64,000 bases of DNA from Bacteroides sp. Marseille-P3684 (GCF_900291465.1 NZ_LT985808.1:2200181-2264180); one strand, 5' to 3'; shown: positions 8,291-18,483, counted from the stretch's first letter. The notes: generated from the sequence alone by a model not told the origin. Program-made: numbers and translations.

Positions 8291-9281
8291 TTAGGGCAGA
8301 ATAGAAGGCGTCTATGTTTGCAAAAGGAGTGTGAGGCGGAGTATCGCAGCCACTCGAAAGGACAAAATTGGGATAGGCTTGTGTGGCATCCAACAGAGCT
8401 TGTACACTTTGTTTCATCGTGTCTACGCTACCCATTTTAAAGATGCTGACAGGGTCGATGTTTCCCATTGCGAGAGCATCTGAAGGAACTTCCTTGAGAG
8501 CCTCTACCATATCGATTTTATTGCCGAAATGGTATCCCATAGCGCCCGTATAAACCATAGCCTTTGTACAGTTGCCCATATTCCCGCAATTATGGAGAAT
8601 GACAGCAAAATGCTCGTCCTGAACTTTGGCAATGATGTCTTTTACAAATTCTGAGGAAAATTGTTGGCAGTCTTCATTGGAAAGCAGACCGGCCGCAGGT
8701 TCGGCCATGATAACGCCGTTTGCTCCTGCTTCTTTTAATGCAAGGCAGTAGTTCGTGAGGAATTCACTGCATTTGGCAAGTAACATGCGGGCTGCATCCG
8801 GATTAATATATATGAGCATCATAATCTCTGACATGTCATAAAGGCGTCCTGCCAGTGAATAAGGCCCAATACATCCAGCAAGAACCGGACGTTCTGTAAG
8901 GTGTTCGGCTGCCAATCGATTTGCTTTAAGATATTCAGGTATACGACCTTTTGTCAAGTCTGGAACTTGGAGAGCCTCAATTGCGCTTTCATCATTGAGC
9001 AGGCGTCCAATGACACTAGGGACTTCATTTTCAGGAAAAAGAATTTCAGCACCGAAGGCTTCTGCTTCTACTGTCAGATCCATAATCACGCATGAAGCTG
9101 CCGAAGGATATTTCTCATACAAGGCTTTTATCGCTTCATAATGTACCTGTCCGTCTGTGACTGCATCGCGTACGGTTTTTCCGATTAGCTCAATCCCGGG
9201 ATGAGTCATGATAGGAATTGCTGTTACGTCCTTTCGTGCAATGAGTTGGTCTACCCATTGCTTCATATTGATTGTGTTCAT
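8265..9281 (-). CDS. Uroporphyrinogen decarboxylase/MtaA-family corrinoid methyltransferase
   Basis: 338 residues from MNTINMKQW; an in-frame ATG at 9353 would add 24 residues that run into the glyA terminator, so 9281 is preferred. Motifs HNCGNMGNC and SSGCD fit the His-x-Cys...Cys zinc site of MtaA/MtbA-like methylcorrinoid:thiol methyltransferases, and AEPAAGLLS fits the UroD fold. The family moves methyl groups between a corrinoid protein and a thiol such as coenzyme M or homocysteine. The acceptor here is unknown. The overlapping MetH-activation-domain gene supports a corrinoid methyl-transfer role rather than haem synthesis. Confidence 0.75.
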   Translation of the reverse strand: MNTINMKQWVDQLIARKDVTAIPIMTHPGIELIGKTVRDAVTDGQVHYEAIKALYEKYPSAASCVIMDLTVEAEAFGAEILFPENEVPSVIGRLLNDESAIEALQVPDLTKGRIPEYLKANRLAAEHLTERPVLAGCIGPYSLAGRLYDMSEIMMLIYINPDAARMLLAKCSEFLTNYCLALKEAGANGVIMAEPAAGLLSNEDCQQFSSEFVKDIIAKVQDEHFAVILHNCGNMGNCTKAMVYTGAMGYHFGNKIDMVEALKEVPSDALAMGNIDPVSIFKMGSVDTMKQSVQALLDATQAYPNFVLSSGCDTPPHTPFANIDAFYSALNEYNTSRI

Positions 9282-9336
9282 CGTAGTAAATATTGTTTTT
9301 AGGCTAATAAAGGTCTCTGAATGTATAATTTTTAGG

Positions 9337-9392
9337 AAAAGGATGCAGGCCATGTCTTATAGAATGACTCTGACAAGGCATCACCTGCATCC
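9337..9392 (-). terminator. Rho-independent terminator of glyA
   Basis: Arms 9341-9349 and 9384-9392 (GGATGCAGG / CCTGCATCC) form a stem that extends inward with mismatches. On the minus strand the stem is followed by TTTTCC. It sits 12 bases beyond the glyA stop. Confidence 0.75.
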
Positions 9393-9404
9393 CTTTATGA
9401 CAGA

Positions 9405-10685
9405 TTAGTAGGCAAAGATCGGGTAGTCTGCCATAATCTTATTGACACGTTCGCGAACAGAAGAAATTACCTTTTCATTGTCAACGTTGGAAAGAACGGT
9501 TTCAATCATATCGGCAATTTCGAGCATCAGATCCTCTTTTGCACCGCGCGTGGTAATCGCAGGAGTACCCAAGCGAATGCCTGAAGTCTGGAATGCTGAA
9601 CGGGAATCAAACGGAACCATGTTCTTGTTTACTGTGATGTCTGCAGATACCAATGCCTTTTCTGCCACTTTTCCAGTCAAATCGGGGTATTTTGAACGCA
9701 GGTCAACCAGCATGGAGTGGTTGTCTGTTCCGCCGGAAATGATATCAAAGCCTCTATCCATCAGGGCTTGGGCCAATACCTTGGCATTTTTCTGTACTTG
9801 AATCTGGTATTCTTTGTATTCAGGTTGCAGACATTCGTGGAAAGCTACTGCCTTGGCTGCAATGACATGTTCCAACGGACCGCCTTGTATACCGGGGAAT
9901 ACGGCAGAATCGAGTAACTGCGACATTTTCTTGATTTCTCCCTTCGGCGTCTTTTTGCCCCATGGATTTTCGAAGTCTTTTCCCATCATGATGACTCCAC
10001 CACGCGGGCCGCGCAGGGTCTTGTGGGTTGTAGAAGTAACAATGTGGGCATATTTTACAGGGTTATCGAGCAGACCGGCTGCTATCAGACCTGCAGGATG
10101 GGCCATATCGACCATGAAGATGGCACCGACCTTGTCGGCAATTTCACGCATGCGTTTATAGTCCCATTCACGTGAATAAGCCGAACCGCCACCTATAATC
10201 ATTTTGGGGTGTTCGCGCAAAGCGATTTCTTCCATTTCATCATAATCTACCCGTCCTGTTTCCTTATTTACATTATATTCACAGGGAGTATAGATGATAC
10301 CTGAAGTATTGACTAAAGAACCATGAGAGAGGTGGCCGCCGTGTGCCAGATTCAAGCCCATAAATTTATCACCAGGGTTCAGCACGGCTAAAAAGACAGC
10401 AGCATTCGCTTGTGCTCCTGAGTGGGGCTGTACGTTTGCCCATTCAGCTCCGAAGATCTTTTTCAAGCGGTCAATGGCCAGTTGTTCGCTCTGATCTACT
10501 ACCTCGCAGCCTCCGTAGTAGCGCTTGCCGGGATAGCCTTCGGCATACTTGTTGGTCAAGCAAGAACCCATAGCTTTCATTACTTCTTCACTTACAAAGT
10601 TTTCTGAAGCTATCAATTCGATTCCCTTCAACTGACGTTGATGTTCTTTTTCGATGATGTCGAAAATCTGATCGTCTCTTTTCAT
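9405..10685 (-). CDS. glyA: Serine hydroxymethyltransferase
   Basis: 426 residues, the normal full length. It converts serine and tetrahydrofolate to glycine and 5,10-methylene-tetrahydrofolate using PLP. The PLP-lysine motif [13 protein letters not shown] lies near residue 220, the N-terminus has [11 protein letters not shown], and [14 protein letters not shown] and HGGHLSHG are present as in all SHMTs. It is the last gene of a minus-strand run pyrB-pyrI-flavin reductase-glyA with gaps of 12, 16 and 49 bases, and a terminator follows. Cytosolic one-carbon metabolism, which fits co-expression with pyrimidine synthesis. Confidence 0.97.
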   Translation of the reverse strand: MKRDDQIFDIIEKEHQRQLKGIELIASENFVSEEVMKAMGSCLTNKYAEGYPGKRYYGGCEVVDQSEQLAIDRLKKIFGAEWANVQPHSGAQANAAVFLAVLNPGDKFMGLNLAHGGHLSHGSLVNTSGIIYTPCEYNVNKETGRVDYDEMEEIALREHPKMIIGGGSAYSREWDYKRMREIADKVGAIFMVDMAHPAGLIAAGLLDNPVKYAHIVTSTTHKTLRGPRGGVIMMGKDFENPWGKKTPKGEIKKMSQLLDSAVFPGIQGGPLEHVIAAKAVAFHECLQPEYKEYQIQVQKNAKVLAQALMDRGFDIISGGTDNHSMLVDLRSKYPDLTGKVAEKALVSADITVNKNMVPFDSRSAFQTSGIRLGTPAITTRGAKEDLMLEIADMIETVLSNVDNEKVISSVRERVNKIMADYPIFAY

Positions 10686-10734
10686 GTTCTTTTCAGTATA
10701 AAGATTAATATGTGTTTTCTATGTGATTGCAAAT

Positions 10735-11301
10735 CTAATGCTTTTTCTCTACGGACCATCCAAATTTACCAATCTTTTTCCCCAGCCCATAGTACGCCCC
10801 ATGAAGGTAGACCAATGGACAACTTTCGGACAGTTCAAATTTGCCGGTTTCAGGATTCAGGAAACGCTCATCTGCACGTATGTTGACTACATCGGCAATG
10901 AACATGTCGTGTGAACCTAACGATACAATTTCTTTCACCCGGCATTCGATGCAAAGCGGGGACTCTTCTACAAGGGGTGCATTGACAATGGAAGCTTTTC
11001 CCGGAGTCAGTTTCATTTCGTCGAATTTATTGTAGTCTCGCCCGGAACGTACACCGCACCAATCGGTTGCAAAGGCCATATCTTCCGTAGTCAGGTTAAT
11101 GACAAACTCCATGTTACGTTTCAAAATTTCGTAAGAATGTCGTTCCGGACGTACGGAGATATAGCACATCGGCGGATTGGTGCAAAGGGTTCCTGTCCAT
11201 GCTACCGTAATAAGGTTATATTCTTCCTGCTGGCTCCCGCAACTGACAAGAACTGCAGGCAGGGGATAAATCATGGTTCCCGGTTTCCAGTCTAGTTTCA
11301 T
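10735..11301 (-). CDS. Flavin reductase-like domain protein
   Basis: 188 residues with the split-barrel FMN-binding fold: an N-terminal MIYPLPAVLVSCGS strand, NLITVAWTGTLCTNPPMCYISVRPERHSYE (the usual T-x-S/P flavin-phosphate region), and a central VINLTTEDMAFATDWCGVRSGRDYNKF. Relatives are NAD(P)H:flavin oxidoreductases or FMN-binding proteins of unknown substrate, often annotated DIM6/NTAB-type. It lies between pyrI and glyA, 16 and 49 bases away, so it is co-transcribed. Its exact reaction is not evident. Confidence 0.85.
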   Translation of the reverse strand: MKLDWKPGTMIYPLPAVLVSCGSQQEEYNLITVAWTGTLCTNPPMCYISVRPERHSYEILKRNMEFVINLTTEDMAFATDWCGVRSGRDYNKFDEMKLTPGKASIVNAPLVEESPLCIECRVKEIVSLGSHDMFIADVVNIRADERFLNPETGKFELSESCPLVYLHGAYYGLGKKIGKFGWSVEKKH

Positions 11302-11317
11302 GAGTCAAATAGAGAAA

Positions 11318-11779
11318 TTACAGAAGTTTGAGATTGTCCTTGCGTTGTTCCTTCTCGCAGTAATGGCATTTTAGGATTCCTTCTTCCTTGTTGATTACAT
11401 GGAACCATGTTTGCATGGGTTCGTTGTTGGTGATACATTTGGGATTTGGACATTTGACAATACCTTTGAGTTCATCCGGCATATGTACCTCTTTTTTTTC
11501 AACGACCTCGTAATCGTGGATAATGTTTAATTTCACATTAGGAGCTACTACCGATAAGCGGCTGATTTCTTCATCGCTGAAAAATTTATTGGCAACTTTG
11601 ATAATACCTTTCTTGCCCAGTTTCTTGCTGTCAAGGTTAAAGCCGATGGTTACATTGGAATCCATATGTTCAATACCGAGTAGGGATACTACTTGGAATA
11701 GTTTACCAGAAGGTATGTGGTCAATGACCGTTCCGTCTTTGAGGGCTGCTACTTGGAGCGCCTGTTTATTTTCGTTCAT
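11318..11779 (-). CDS. pyrI: Aspartate carbamoyltransferase regulatory subunit
   Basis: 153 residues, standard PyrI length. An N-terminal allosteric nucleotide-binding domain ([29 protein letters not shown]) is followed by a zinc domain with the four ligands in CPNPKC and CHYCEK. It binds CTP/ATP and assembles with PyrB trimers into the regulated holoenzyme. It starts 12 bases after pyrB, as in the classic pyrBI arrangement. Confidence 0.97.
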   Translation of the reverse strand: MNENKQALQVAALKDGTVIDHIPSGKLFQVVSLLGIEHMDSNVTIGFNLDSKKLGKKGIIKVANKFFSDEEISRLSVVAPNVKLNIIHDYEVVEKKEVHMPDELKGIVKCPNPKCITNNEPMQTWFHVINKEEGILKCHYCEKEQRKDNLKLL

Positions 11780-11791
11780 AATAATCGATGG

Positions 11792-12730
11792 TTATCCTTT
11801 GTTGTTTTTGACTTCGTCTAATGTGATTCCCAGCACATCGCAAATGATAGCTTCCCGTGCGAATAATCCGTTGCGTGCCTGTTGGATATAGTAAGCATGC
11901 GGGTCGGCATCTACATCATAAGCAATTTCGTTTACTCTGGGAAGCGGGTGAAGGATTTTCATATTGCTTTTGGCTTTCTTCAGCATGTTTGCTCTAAGGA
12001 TGTACACGTCTTTAACACGTTCGTATTCCATTAGATCCGTGAATCGTTCGCGTTGCACACGTGTCATGTAGAGAATGTCTGCATCAGCAATTACATCTTC
12101 ATTGAAATCTACATGTTCTACGTATTTGATGTTATGCTCACGACAATAGAGTTTGTATTCCTCGGGCATGGCAAGTTCCTTGGGTGCAATGAAGTGAAAT
12201 GTAGGATTGAAGTGGCGCATTGCCATGAGCAAAGAGTGGACGGTACGTCCATATTTCAAATCTCCAACCAAATAGATTGATAGGTTGTCAAGTGTACCTT
12301 GAGTTTTATAGATGGAGTATAAATCAAGCATCGTCTGTGATGGATGCTGATTAGCACCGTCACCGGCATTCACGATAGGGATGGGAGCCACTTCGCTGGC
12401 ATATCGGGCTGCCCCTTCAAGGTAGTGACGCATAACGATCAAATCTGCATAGTTGCTGACCATCAGAATGGTGTCTTTCAGAGTCTCTCCTTTTGATGAA
12501 CTGGTGGTAGATGCATCCGTGAAGCCGATTACACGTCCACCCAAACGGTTGACTGCAGTCTCGAAACTTAGGCGTGTGCGGGTGGAAGGCTCGAAAAACA
12601 ACGTCGCAACAACTTTCCCGTCAAGGATTTTGCGATTCGGGCATTTCTCAAACTCTTTAGCCATTTCGAGCAGGTAGAGAATTTTCTCTTTGGAATGTTC
12701 CGCAATGGTTACTAAACTTCTATTTTCCAT
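11792..12730 (-). CDS. pyrB: Aspartate carbamoyltransferase catalytic subunit
   Basis: 312 residues, full length. It catalyses carbamoyl phosphate + aspartate -> carbamoyl aspartate, the first committed pyrimidine step. The carbamoyl-phosphate motif [13 protein letters not shown] is near residue 50, and [25 protein letters not shown] and [14 protein letters not shown] are all present. First gene of the pyrB-pyrI-flavin reductase-glyA run, divergent from the PBP1a gene. No obvious pyrimidine attenuator was seen in the 200-base upstream gap. Confidence 0.97.
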   Translation of the reverse strand: MENRSLVTIAEHSKEKILYLLEMAKEFEKCPNRKILDGKVVATLFFEPSTRTRLSFETAVNRLGGRVIGFTDASTTSSSKGETLKDTILMVSNYADLIVMRHYLEGAARYASEVAPIPIVNAGDGANQHPSQTMLDLYSIYKTQGTLDNLSIYLVGDLKYGRTVHSLLMAMRHFNPTFHFIAPKELAMPEEYKLYCREHNIKYVEHVDFNEDVIADADILYMTRVQRERFTDLMEYERVKDVYILRANMLKKAKSNMKILHPLPRVNEIAYDVDADPHAYYIQQARNGLFAREAIICDVLGITLDEVKNNKG

Positions 12731-12862
12731 ATATTATAAAGGTATTATCATATCAAGTTGTAAAGTTAGAGAAAAAATGACAGAAAGATATCATTTCAAC
12801 TCAAGAACTTTGAACCCCTTGATAAACTTTTTAAAATAGCGGGCATTATCAAGCATTTATTG

Positions 12863-12870
12863 TATTTTTG
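12863..12870 (+). promoter_or_regulatory. Candidate -7 box of the PBP1a gene
   Basis: TATTTTTG matches the Bacteroidales -7 consensus TAnnTTTG, 62 bases before the ATG in the 12731-12931 divergent gap. A clear -33 box was not found, so support is moderate. Confidence 0.4.
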
Positions 12871-12931
12871 CGACTTCAATCAGAGTTTATAGAAGACATA
12901 TTTTGAGACAAGATTTACACATTTAGTAAAT

Positions 12932-15268
12932 ATGAGAAAGAAACTTTTGATCATTTTATGGTCAGGACTTGTGGGAGTCACTTTATTGGTCGCATTGGTC
13001 TTTCTGGCAATTGCAAAAGGATGGATAGGCTATATGCCTCCGGTGGAAGAACTTGAAAATCCTATTAATAAGTTTGCTTCTGAGGTCATAACGGCCGATG
13101 GCAAAATGTTAGGGACATACTCTTACAGCAAGGATAATCGTGTTTTTGTGGGCTATGATGAACTGTCGCCTAATCTTATCCATGCGCTTATTGATACGGA
13201 AGATTTCCGTTTTGAGCAGCATTCAGGTATTGACGCGAGAGCTTTGTTTCGTGCTATTGTGAAACGTGGTATATTGATGCAAGCAAGTGCGGGAGGTGGT
13301 AGTACAATTACTCAGCAATTAGCGAAGCAGCTCTATTCAGACGTAGCAGAAAACACTTTGCAACGTTTGTTTCAGAAACCGATTGAGTGGGTGATTGCGG
13401 TCAACCTGGAACGTTTTTATACGAAAGAAGAGATTCTTACGCTCTATCTTAATTATTTTGATTTTCTGAATAATGCTGTCGGTATAAAGACGGCTTCCAA
13501 TACTTATTTTTCTAAAGAACCGAAAGATTTGAAGGTAGAAGAGGCGGCCACATTGGTAGGCATGTGTAAGAACCCATCCTACTATAATCCGGTGCGCCAT
13601 AATGAGCGTGCCCGTGGGCGGCGTAATGTTGTGATAGACCAAATGTGTAAAGCGGGGCATCTGACCGAGGCACAGGCTGATTCATTAAAAGCGCTTCCTT
13701 TGAAACTGCGTTATCGGAGGGTGGATCATAAAGAGGGGGCCGGGACTTATTTCCGGGAATATCTTCGTCGCATGATGATTGCCAAAAAACCGGTACGTAG
13801 TGAATACAGAGGCTGGCAAATGCAACAATATTATGAAGATTCGCTTGCTTGGGAGAATAATCCCTTGTACGGCTGGTGCAACAAAAACACTAAGAAAGAT
13901 GGTACGAATTACAATCTTTATACGGATGGTCTAAAGATTTATACTACGATAGATTCACGAATGCAACGTTATGCGGAAGAAGCGGTACATGAACATGTGG
14001 CTCTTTTCCTGCAACCTCAATTCTTTAAGGAAAAGAAAGGGCGGAAAACGGCTCCTTATACGAATCAAATCAGTGCAGAAGAGGTAAATAAGATTCTTGA
14101 TCGCGCGATGCGTCAAAGCGATCGTTATCGTATCATGACGAAAGCTGGGTATAGTGAAGATGAAATACGCCAGGCATTCAATCAGAAGCAGGAAATGACG
14201 GTATTTTCTTATCAGGGTGATATTGATACGATTATGACTCCAATGGATTCTATTCGATATTATAAGTATTTTCTGCGGGCAGGCTTTATGTCAATGGATC
14301 CACATACCGGTTATGTGAAAGCTTATGTAGGAGGTCCTGATTATACCCATTTCCAGTATGATATGGCCATGGTGGGACGACGTCAGATTGGTTCGACCAT
14401 CAAGCCTTATCTCTATACTCTTGCCATGGAGAACGGATTCTCTCCTTGTGATGAAACTCGTAATGTGGAGCAGACTTTGGTGACAGAAACTGGAGAAACA
14501 TGGACCCCTCGCAATTCATCTAATAAGCGTTATGGCGAAATGGTCACGTTGAAGTGGGGACTGGCCAATTCAAATAACTGGATATCGGCTTATTTAATGA
14601 GTAAGCTCAATCCGTATGCATTGGTACGGCTGATTCATAATTTTGGGGTGTTGAACCGTGATATTCAGCCGACTCCGTCGTTATGTCTGGGACCGTGTGA
14701 AATCTCGGTCGGTGAGATGGTGAGTGCTTATACCGCTTTTGCCAATAAGGGCATCCGTACGGCTCCTTTGTTTGTTACCCGTATTGAAGATAGTGATGGC
14801 AATGTGTTGGCGGAATTTTCTCCAGTCATGCAAGAAGTGATTAGTGAGACTAGTGCTTACAAGATGCTGATCATGCTCCGCGCCGTCATCAATGAAGGTA
14901 CGGGAGGCAGGGTGCGTTTCCGTTATGGAATACAAGCCGATATGGGCGGAAAAACAGGTACGACCAATAATAATTCCGATGGATGGTTCATGGGTTTTAC
15001 TCCATCGTTGGTGTCGGGTGTATGGGTCGGCGGTGAAGATCGTGATATTCATTTTGATACGATGCTTTATGGTCAGGGTGCTTCTATGGCATTGCCTGTA
15101 TGGGCTATCTATATGAATAAGGTATATGCTGATAAAAGTTTGGGATATTCTCAAGATGAACGCTTTGAAATTCCGGAAGGCTTTGACCCGTGTGCTGGTA
15201 TGAATGAAAGCACGGATAGCGATTCGGTGGTGACTGACGGAGGTATTGATGATTTGTTTGAAGAGTGA
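12932..15268 (+). CDS. mrcA: Penicillin-binding protein 1A-type bifunctional transglycosylase/transpeptidase
   Basis: 778 residues. N-terminal membrane anchor at ~5-28 (LLIILWSGLVGVTLLVALVF). The GT51 transglycosylase domain has DTEDFRFEQHSGID near residue 90 and GGSTITQQLAKQ. The C-terminal transpeptidase has the SxxK nucleophile motif GSTIKP near 486, SNN, and KTGTTNN near 675. It polymerises lipid II and crosslinks peptidoglycan outside the inner membrane. The C-terminus is an acidic tail. It stands alone on the plus strand, with a strong terminator 26 bases after the stop. Confidence 0.95.
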   Translation: MRKKLLIILWSGLVGVTLLVALVFLAIAKGWIGYMPPVEELENPINKFASEVITADGKMLGTYSYSKDNRVFVGYDELSPNLIHALIDTEDFRFEQHSGIDARALFRAIVKRGILMQASAGGGSTITQQLAKQLYSDVAENTLQRLFQKPIEWVIAVNLERFYTKEEILTLYLNYFDFLNNAVGIKTASNTYFSKEPKDLKVEEAATLVGMCKNPSYYNPVRHNERARGRRNVVIDQMCKAGHLTEAQADSLKALPLKLRYRRVDHKEGAGTYFREYLRRMMIAKKPVRSEYRGWQMQQYYEDSLAWENNPLYGWCNKNTKKDGTNYNLYTDGLKIYTTIDSRMQRYAEEAVHEHVALFLQPQFFKEKKGRKTAPYTNQISAEEVNKILDRAMRQSDRYRIMTKAGYSEDEIRQAFNQKQEMTVFSYQGDIDTIMTPMDSIRYYKYFLRAGFMSMDPHTGYVKAYVGGPDYTHFQYDMAMVGRRQIGSTIKPYLYTLAMENGFSPCDETRNVEQTLVTETGETWTPRNSSNKRYGEMVTLKWGLANSNNWISAYLMSKLNPYALVRLIHNFGVLNRDIQPTPSLCLGPCEISVGEMVSAYTAFANKGIRTAPLFVTRIEDSDGNVLAEFSPVMQEVISETSAYKMLIMLRAVINEGTGGRVRFRYGIQADMGGKTGTTNNNSDGWFMGFTPSLVSGVWVGGEDRDIHFDTMLYGQGASMALPVWAIYMNKVYADKSLGYSQDERFEIPEGFDPCAGMNESTDSDSVVTDGGIDDLFEE

Positions 15269-15294
15269 AACTTGATAAGATAAGGATAATGCAG

Positions 15295-15346
15295 GCGGGC
15301 AATGAAGAAGTCGTGGATGACTTTTTCGTTGCCCGTCTCTTTTTGT
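15295..15346 (+). terminator. Rho-independent terminator after the PBP1a gene
   Basis: 18-base arms 15295-15312 and 15319-15336 pair with few mismatches around a 6-base loop, followed by CTCTTTTTG. Confidence 0.88.
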
Positions 15347-15414
15347 TTTGGAGCTCATATGGAATGGTTGAGTATTTTAGTGCAATTCCGTGACCTCCAT
15401 TCGTCTTTTTGTAC

Positions 15415-15422
15415 TAACTTTG
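15415..15422 (+). promoter_or_regulatory. Candidate -7 box of map
   Basis: TAACTTTG fits TAnnTTTG. If used, transcription starts near 15429. That excludes the upstream in-frame starts at 15390 and 15426 and supports ATG 15450. No convincing -33 box was seen. Confidence 0.45.
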
Positions 15423-15449
15423 CGAATGTTATACGATAAAGCAATATCT

Positions 15450-16307
15450 ATGTTTCATAAAAAGATGCATCGGTGGTATGTTCCTAAAGGACAGGAACTC
15501 ACTGAAATGGATAAGAAAATCCTTTATTATCAAAATAAGGGCAGTCTGGTGCCGACCCGTAAACTTATCAAGACCCCGGAACAGATTGAAGGAATTCGCC
15601 GGAGTGGAGTAGTGAATACCGGAGTACTTGATCTCGTGGAACGAGAGATTCATGCAGGCATGAGTACAGCCGAGGTGGACAAGCTGGTTTATGATTATAC
15701 ACTCGATCATCATGCTGTGCCTGCCACATTGGGATATGAAGGTTTCCCGAAAAGTTGTTGTGTGTCGATTAATGAAGTTGTATGTCATGGTATTCCGAAT
15801 GAAGAGGAGATCCTGGAAGAAGGTGACATCGTCAATGTGGATTGTACTACTATTCTTGATGGCTATTATGCAGACGCATCCCGCATGTTTATTATAGGTA
15901 AAACGACGCCGGAAAAAGAAAAATTAGTTCGTGTGGCAAAAGAGTGCCTGGAGATAGGCATGCAGGTGGCTAAGCCTTATTGCTTTGTTGGTGATATAGG
16001 CAATGCCATTGATAAACACGCTCGTAAGAATGGTTTTTCTATTGTGCGTGATTTGTGTGGTCATGGTGTAGGATTGGAGTTTCATGAAGAGCCGGATGTA
16101 GAGCATTATGGTCGGAAAGGAACAGGAATGCTTTTGGTCCCAGGCATGGTGTTCACAATCGAGCCAATGGTGAACATGGGGACTTGGGAGGTCTTCATCG
16201 ATGAAGAAGATGGATGGACTGTGGTGACAGAGGACGAATTGCCTTCAGCACAGTGGGAACATACTTTCGTGATGACTGAAGAAGGTTTGGAAATTTTGAC
16301 ATACTAG
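15450..16307 (+). CDS. map: Methionine aminopeptidase, type I
   Basis: 285 residues from MFHKKMHRWYVPKG; earlier in-frame ATGs lie at or before a -7 promoter box and are disfavoured. It removes initiator methionine co-translationally with a dinuclear metal centre. Ligands are visible: the two Asp of VNVDCTTILDGYYADAS, His of CGHGVGLEFHEEP, Glu of FTIEPMVNMG, and Glu of QWEHTFV. A short N-terminal extension (~40 residues) precedes the catalytic domain, as in many Bacteroidetes MAPs. tsaD follows 50 bases later. Confidence 0.95.
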   Translation: MFHKKMHRWYVPKGQELTEMDKKILYYQNKGSLVPTRKLIKTPEQIEGIRRSGVVNTGVLDLVEREIHAGMSTAEVDKLVYDYTLDHHAVPATLGYEGFPKSCCVSINEVVCHGIPNEEEILEEGDIVNVDCTTILDGYYADASRMFIIGKTTPEKEKLVRVAKECLEIGMQVAKPYCFVGDIGNAIDKHARKNGFSIVRDLCGHGVGLEFHEEPDVEHYGRKGTGMLLVPGMVFTIEPMVNMGTWEVFIDEEDGWTVVTEDELPSAQWEHTFVMTEEGLEILTY

Positions 16308-16357
16308 ATATTCGTAAGTCAATCAAAAACATTACTTTTGCAAGCAATAATGAATTT

Positions 16358-17377
16358 ATGGATACAATAATATTAGGTATAGAATCATCATGTGATGACA
16401 CTTCGGCGGCGGTTATTCGTAACGGTGTCTTGCTGTCGAATGTTATTGCAAGTCAAGCTGTACATGAGGCTTATGGGGGCGTTGTGCCAGAATTGGCATC
16501 ACGGGCTCATCAGCAAAATGTTGTTCCTGTTGTGCATGAAGCGTTGAAACGGGCTGGCGTAACAAAAGAGCAGCTGAGTGCTATAGCCTTTACCCGTGGT
16601 CCCGGTTTGATGGGGTCGTTATTGGTCGGCGTGTCGTTTGCTAAGGGTTTTGCCCGTTCATTGGGAATTCCGATGATTGATGTGAACCATTTGCAAGGCC
16701 ACGTGCTGGCTCACTTTATTAAAGAGTCGGAAGAAGATACTGACAAACCGCGTTTTCCCTTCCTTTGTCTGTTAGTTTCTGGAGGTAATTCCCAAATTAT
16801 CTTGGTGAAGTCTTACAAAGATATGGAAGTTCTGGGGCAGACTATTGATGATGCTGCTGGAGAGGCTATCGATAAATGCTCGAAAGTTATGGGGCTGGGT
16901 TATCCCGGTGGGCCTATTATTGATCGTTTGGCACGACAGGGAAATCCAAAAGCTTTTACTTTTAGCAAGCCGCATATTCCGGGCTATGACTACAGCTTTA
17001 GCGGTTTGAAGACCTCCTTCCTTTATTCTTTACGGGAATGGTTGAAAGATGATCCTGATTTCATTGAACATCATAAAGAAGATTTGGCAGCTTCGCTGGA
17101 AGCCACTATTGTGGATATACTGATGACGAAACTTCGTAAAGTAGCAAAGGATTTGAATATCCGTGAAGTGGCCGTCGCAGGGGGAGTCTCTGCGAATAAT
17201 GGTTTGCGGAATGCGTTCCGTGAACATGCTGAACGCTATGGATGGAAGATTTATATACCTAAATTCAGTTATACGACTGATAATGCTGCCATGATAGCCA
17301 TGACAGGTTATTTTAAGTTCTTAGATAAAGATTTTTGTTCCATTGATAAGCCGGCTTATTCACGGGTCGGTTTGTAA
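16358..17377 (+). CDS. tsaD: tRNA N6-threonylcarbamoyladenosine transferase TsaD
   Basis: 339 residues, normal length. The ASKHA-fold N-terminus ILGIESSCDDTSAAV and the metal-binding NHLQGHVLAH (HxxxH) near residue 110 are diagnostic, as are LLVSGGNSQIIL and VAGGVSANNGLR. It transfers threonylcarbamoyl to A37 of ANN-decoding tRNAs together with TsaB/TsaE, which are encoded elsewhere. pncC follows after 12 bases, probably in one transcript. Confidence 0.97.
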   Translation: MDTIILGIESSCDDTSAAVIRNGVLLSNVIASQAVHEAYGGVVPELASRAHQQNVVPVVHEALKRAGVTKEQLSAIAFTRGPGLMGSLLVGVSFAKGFARSLGIPMIDVNHLQGHVLAHFIKESEEDTDKPRFPFLCLLVSGGNSQIILVKSYKDMEVLGQTIDDAAGEAIDKCSKVMGLGYPGGPIIDRLARQGNPKAFTFSKPHIPGYDYSFSGLKTSFLYSLREWLKDDPDFIEHHKEDLAASLEATIVDILMTKLRKVAKDLNIREVAVAGGVSANNGLRNAFREHAERYGWKIYIPKFSYTTDNAAMIAMTGYFKFLDKDFCSIDKPAYSRVGL

Positions 17378-17389
17378 AAACTACAAGAT

Positions 17390-17893
17390 ATGTCACTAGA
17401 AACAAAGTTTATAAGTAGAGAAATTAATGAGCTGATGTGGAAAAACGGTTCCACTCTCTCTACAGCCGAGAGCTGTACCGCAGGAAATGTTGCAGCCGCT
17501 ATCACTTCTGTTCCCGGTAGTTCGCAGTTTTATAAAGGTGGTGTAGTAGGTTACTCCAATGAAGTCAAGGAAAACATGTTGCATGTCAGCCATGAAACAC
17601 TTGAAACGTATGGGGCTGTCAGTGAAGAAACCATTACAGAGATGATTAAAGGTGCCATGAATACATTGAAGACTGATTTTGCCGTAGCAACCTCAGGCAT
17701 TGCAGGTCCAGGTGGAGGTTCGGCTGAAAAGCCCGTAGGACTGATTTGGGTGGCAGCCGGAAATAAAGATAAGGTGCTGACACAGAAATTGGAAGGTGAT
17801 TATGGACGTGAAATCAATATTGCTCGTGCCACACAGGCTGCTTTAGCTCTGCTTCTGACCTTGATTCGTGAAAGTGAGAGCAGTGAATCTTGA
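17390..17893 (+). CDS. pncC: CinA C-terminal-domain protein, nicotinamide-nucleotide amidase
   Basis: 167 residues, a stand-alone CinA C-terminal domain. [21 protein letters not shown] near residue 25 and SGIAGPGGG near 105 carry the catalytic Ser/Thr region of PncC. It deamidates NMN to NaMN in pyridine nucleotide recycling. 12 bases after tsaD. The N-terminal MoCF domain of full CinA is absent, as in PncC. Confidence 0.92.
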   Translation: MSLETKFISREINELMWKNGSTLSTAESCTAGNVAAAITSVPGSSQFYKGGVVGYSNEVKENMLHVSHETLETYGAVSEETITEMIKGAMNTLKTDFAVATSGIAGPGGGSAEKPVGLIWVAAGNKDKVLTQKLEGDYGREINIARATQAALALLLTLIRESESSES

Positions 17894-17920
17894 AAAAGTG
17901 CACATTTTTAGGCAAATTGC

Positions 17921-17951
17921 TTGTTTATAAGGAATAAATCCTTTAATTTTG
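17921..17951 (+). promoter_or_regulatory. Promoter of the rpmB-rpmG-DUF4295 operon
   Basis: TTGT (17921-17924), a 19-base spacer and TAATTTTG (17944-17951) match the Bacteroidales -33/-7 promoter. It is about 50 bases before rpmB. Confidence 0.75.
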
Positions 17952-18001
17952 CACGCTGTTTGAGATAAACAAGAAAAAGAAACTATAAAACTAAGATAGC
18001 A

Positions 18002-18262
18002 ATGTCGAAAATTTGTCAAATTACCGGAAAGAAAGCCATGATTGGCAACAATGTTTCACACTCAAAGAGAAGAACTAAGAGAGTTTTTGATGTGAACTTG
18101 TTTACGAAGAAATTCTACTATGTAGAACAAGACTGCTGGATCAGCCTGAATATTTGCGCAGCAGGTCTTCGCGTGATTAATAAGAAAGGCTTGGATGCTG
18201 CGCTCAACGATGCTGTAGCTAAAGGCTATTGTGATTGGAAAACTATTAAAGTAATCGGCTAA
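18002..18262 (+). CDS. rpmB: 50S ribosomal protein L28
   Basis: 86 residues. [27 protein letters not shown] is the L28 N-terminus. Structural protein of the large subunit. First gene of a three-gene ribosomal operon, 20 bases before rpmG. Confidence 0.97.
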   Translation: MSKICQITGKKAMIGNNVSHSKRRTKRVFDVNLFTKKFYYVEQDCWISLNICAAGLRVINKKGLDAALNDAVAKGYCDWKTIKVIG

Positions 18263-18282
18263 AATAAGGGAGAATAAGACTT

Positions 18283-18471
18283 ATGGCAAAGAAGGCAAAA
18301 GGTAACAGAGTGCAAGTAATCCTTGAATGCACTGAGCACAAAGCTAGTGGTATGCCGGGTACTTCCCGCTATATCACAACGAAGAATAGAAAGAATTCGC
18401 CTGAAAGATTGGAGCTGAAGAAATATAACCCCATCTTGAAACGAGTAACTGTACATAAAGAAATCAAATAA
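18283..18471 (+). CDS. rpmG: 50S ribosomal protein L33
   Basis: 62 residues. [29 protein letters not shown] and [20 protein letters not shown] are L33. The zinc-binding CxxC pairs of some L33s are missing, so this is a zinc-independent (C-) type. Lies between rpmB and a DUF4295 gene. Confidence 0.96.
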   Translation: MAKKAKGNRVQVILECTEHKASGMPGTSRYITTKNRKNSPERLELKKYNPILKRVTVHKEIK

Positions 18472-18483
18472 TAATAGAACCCC

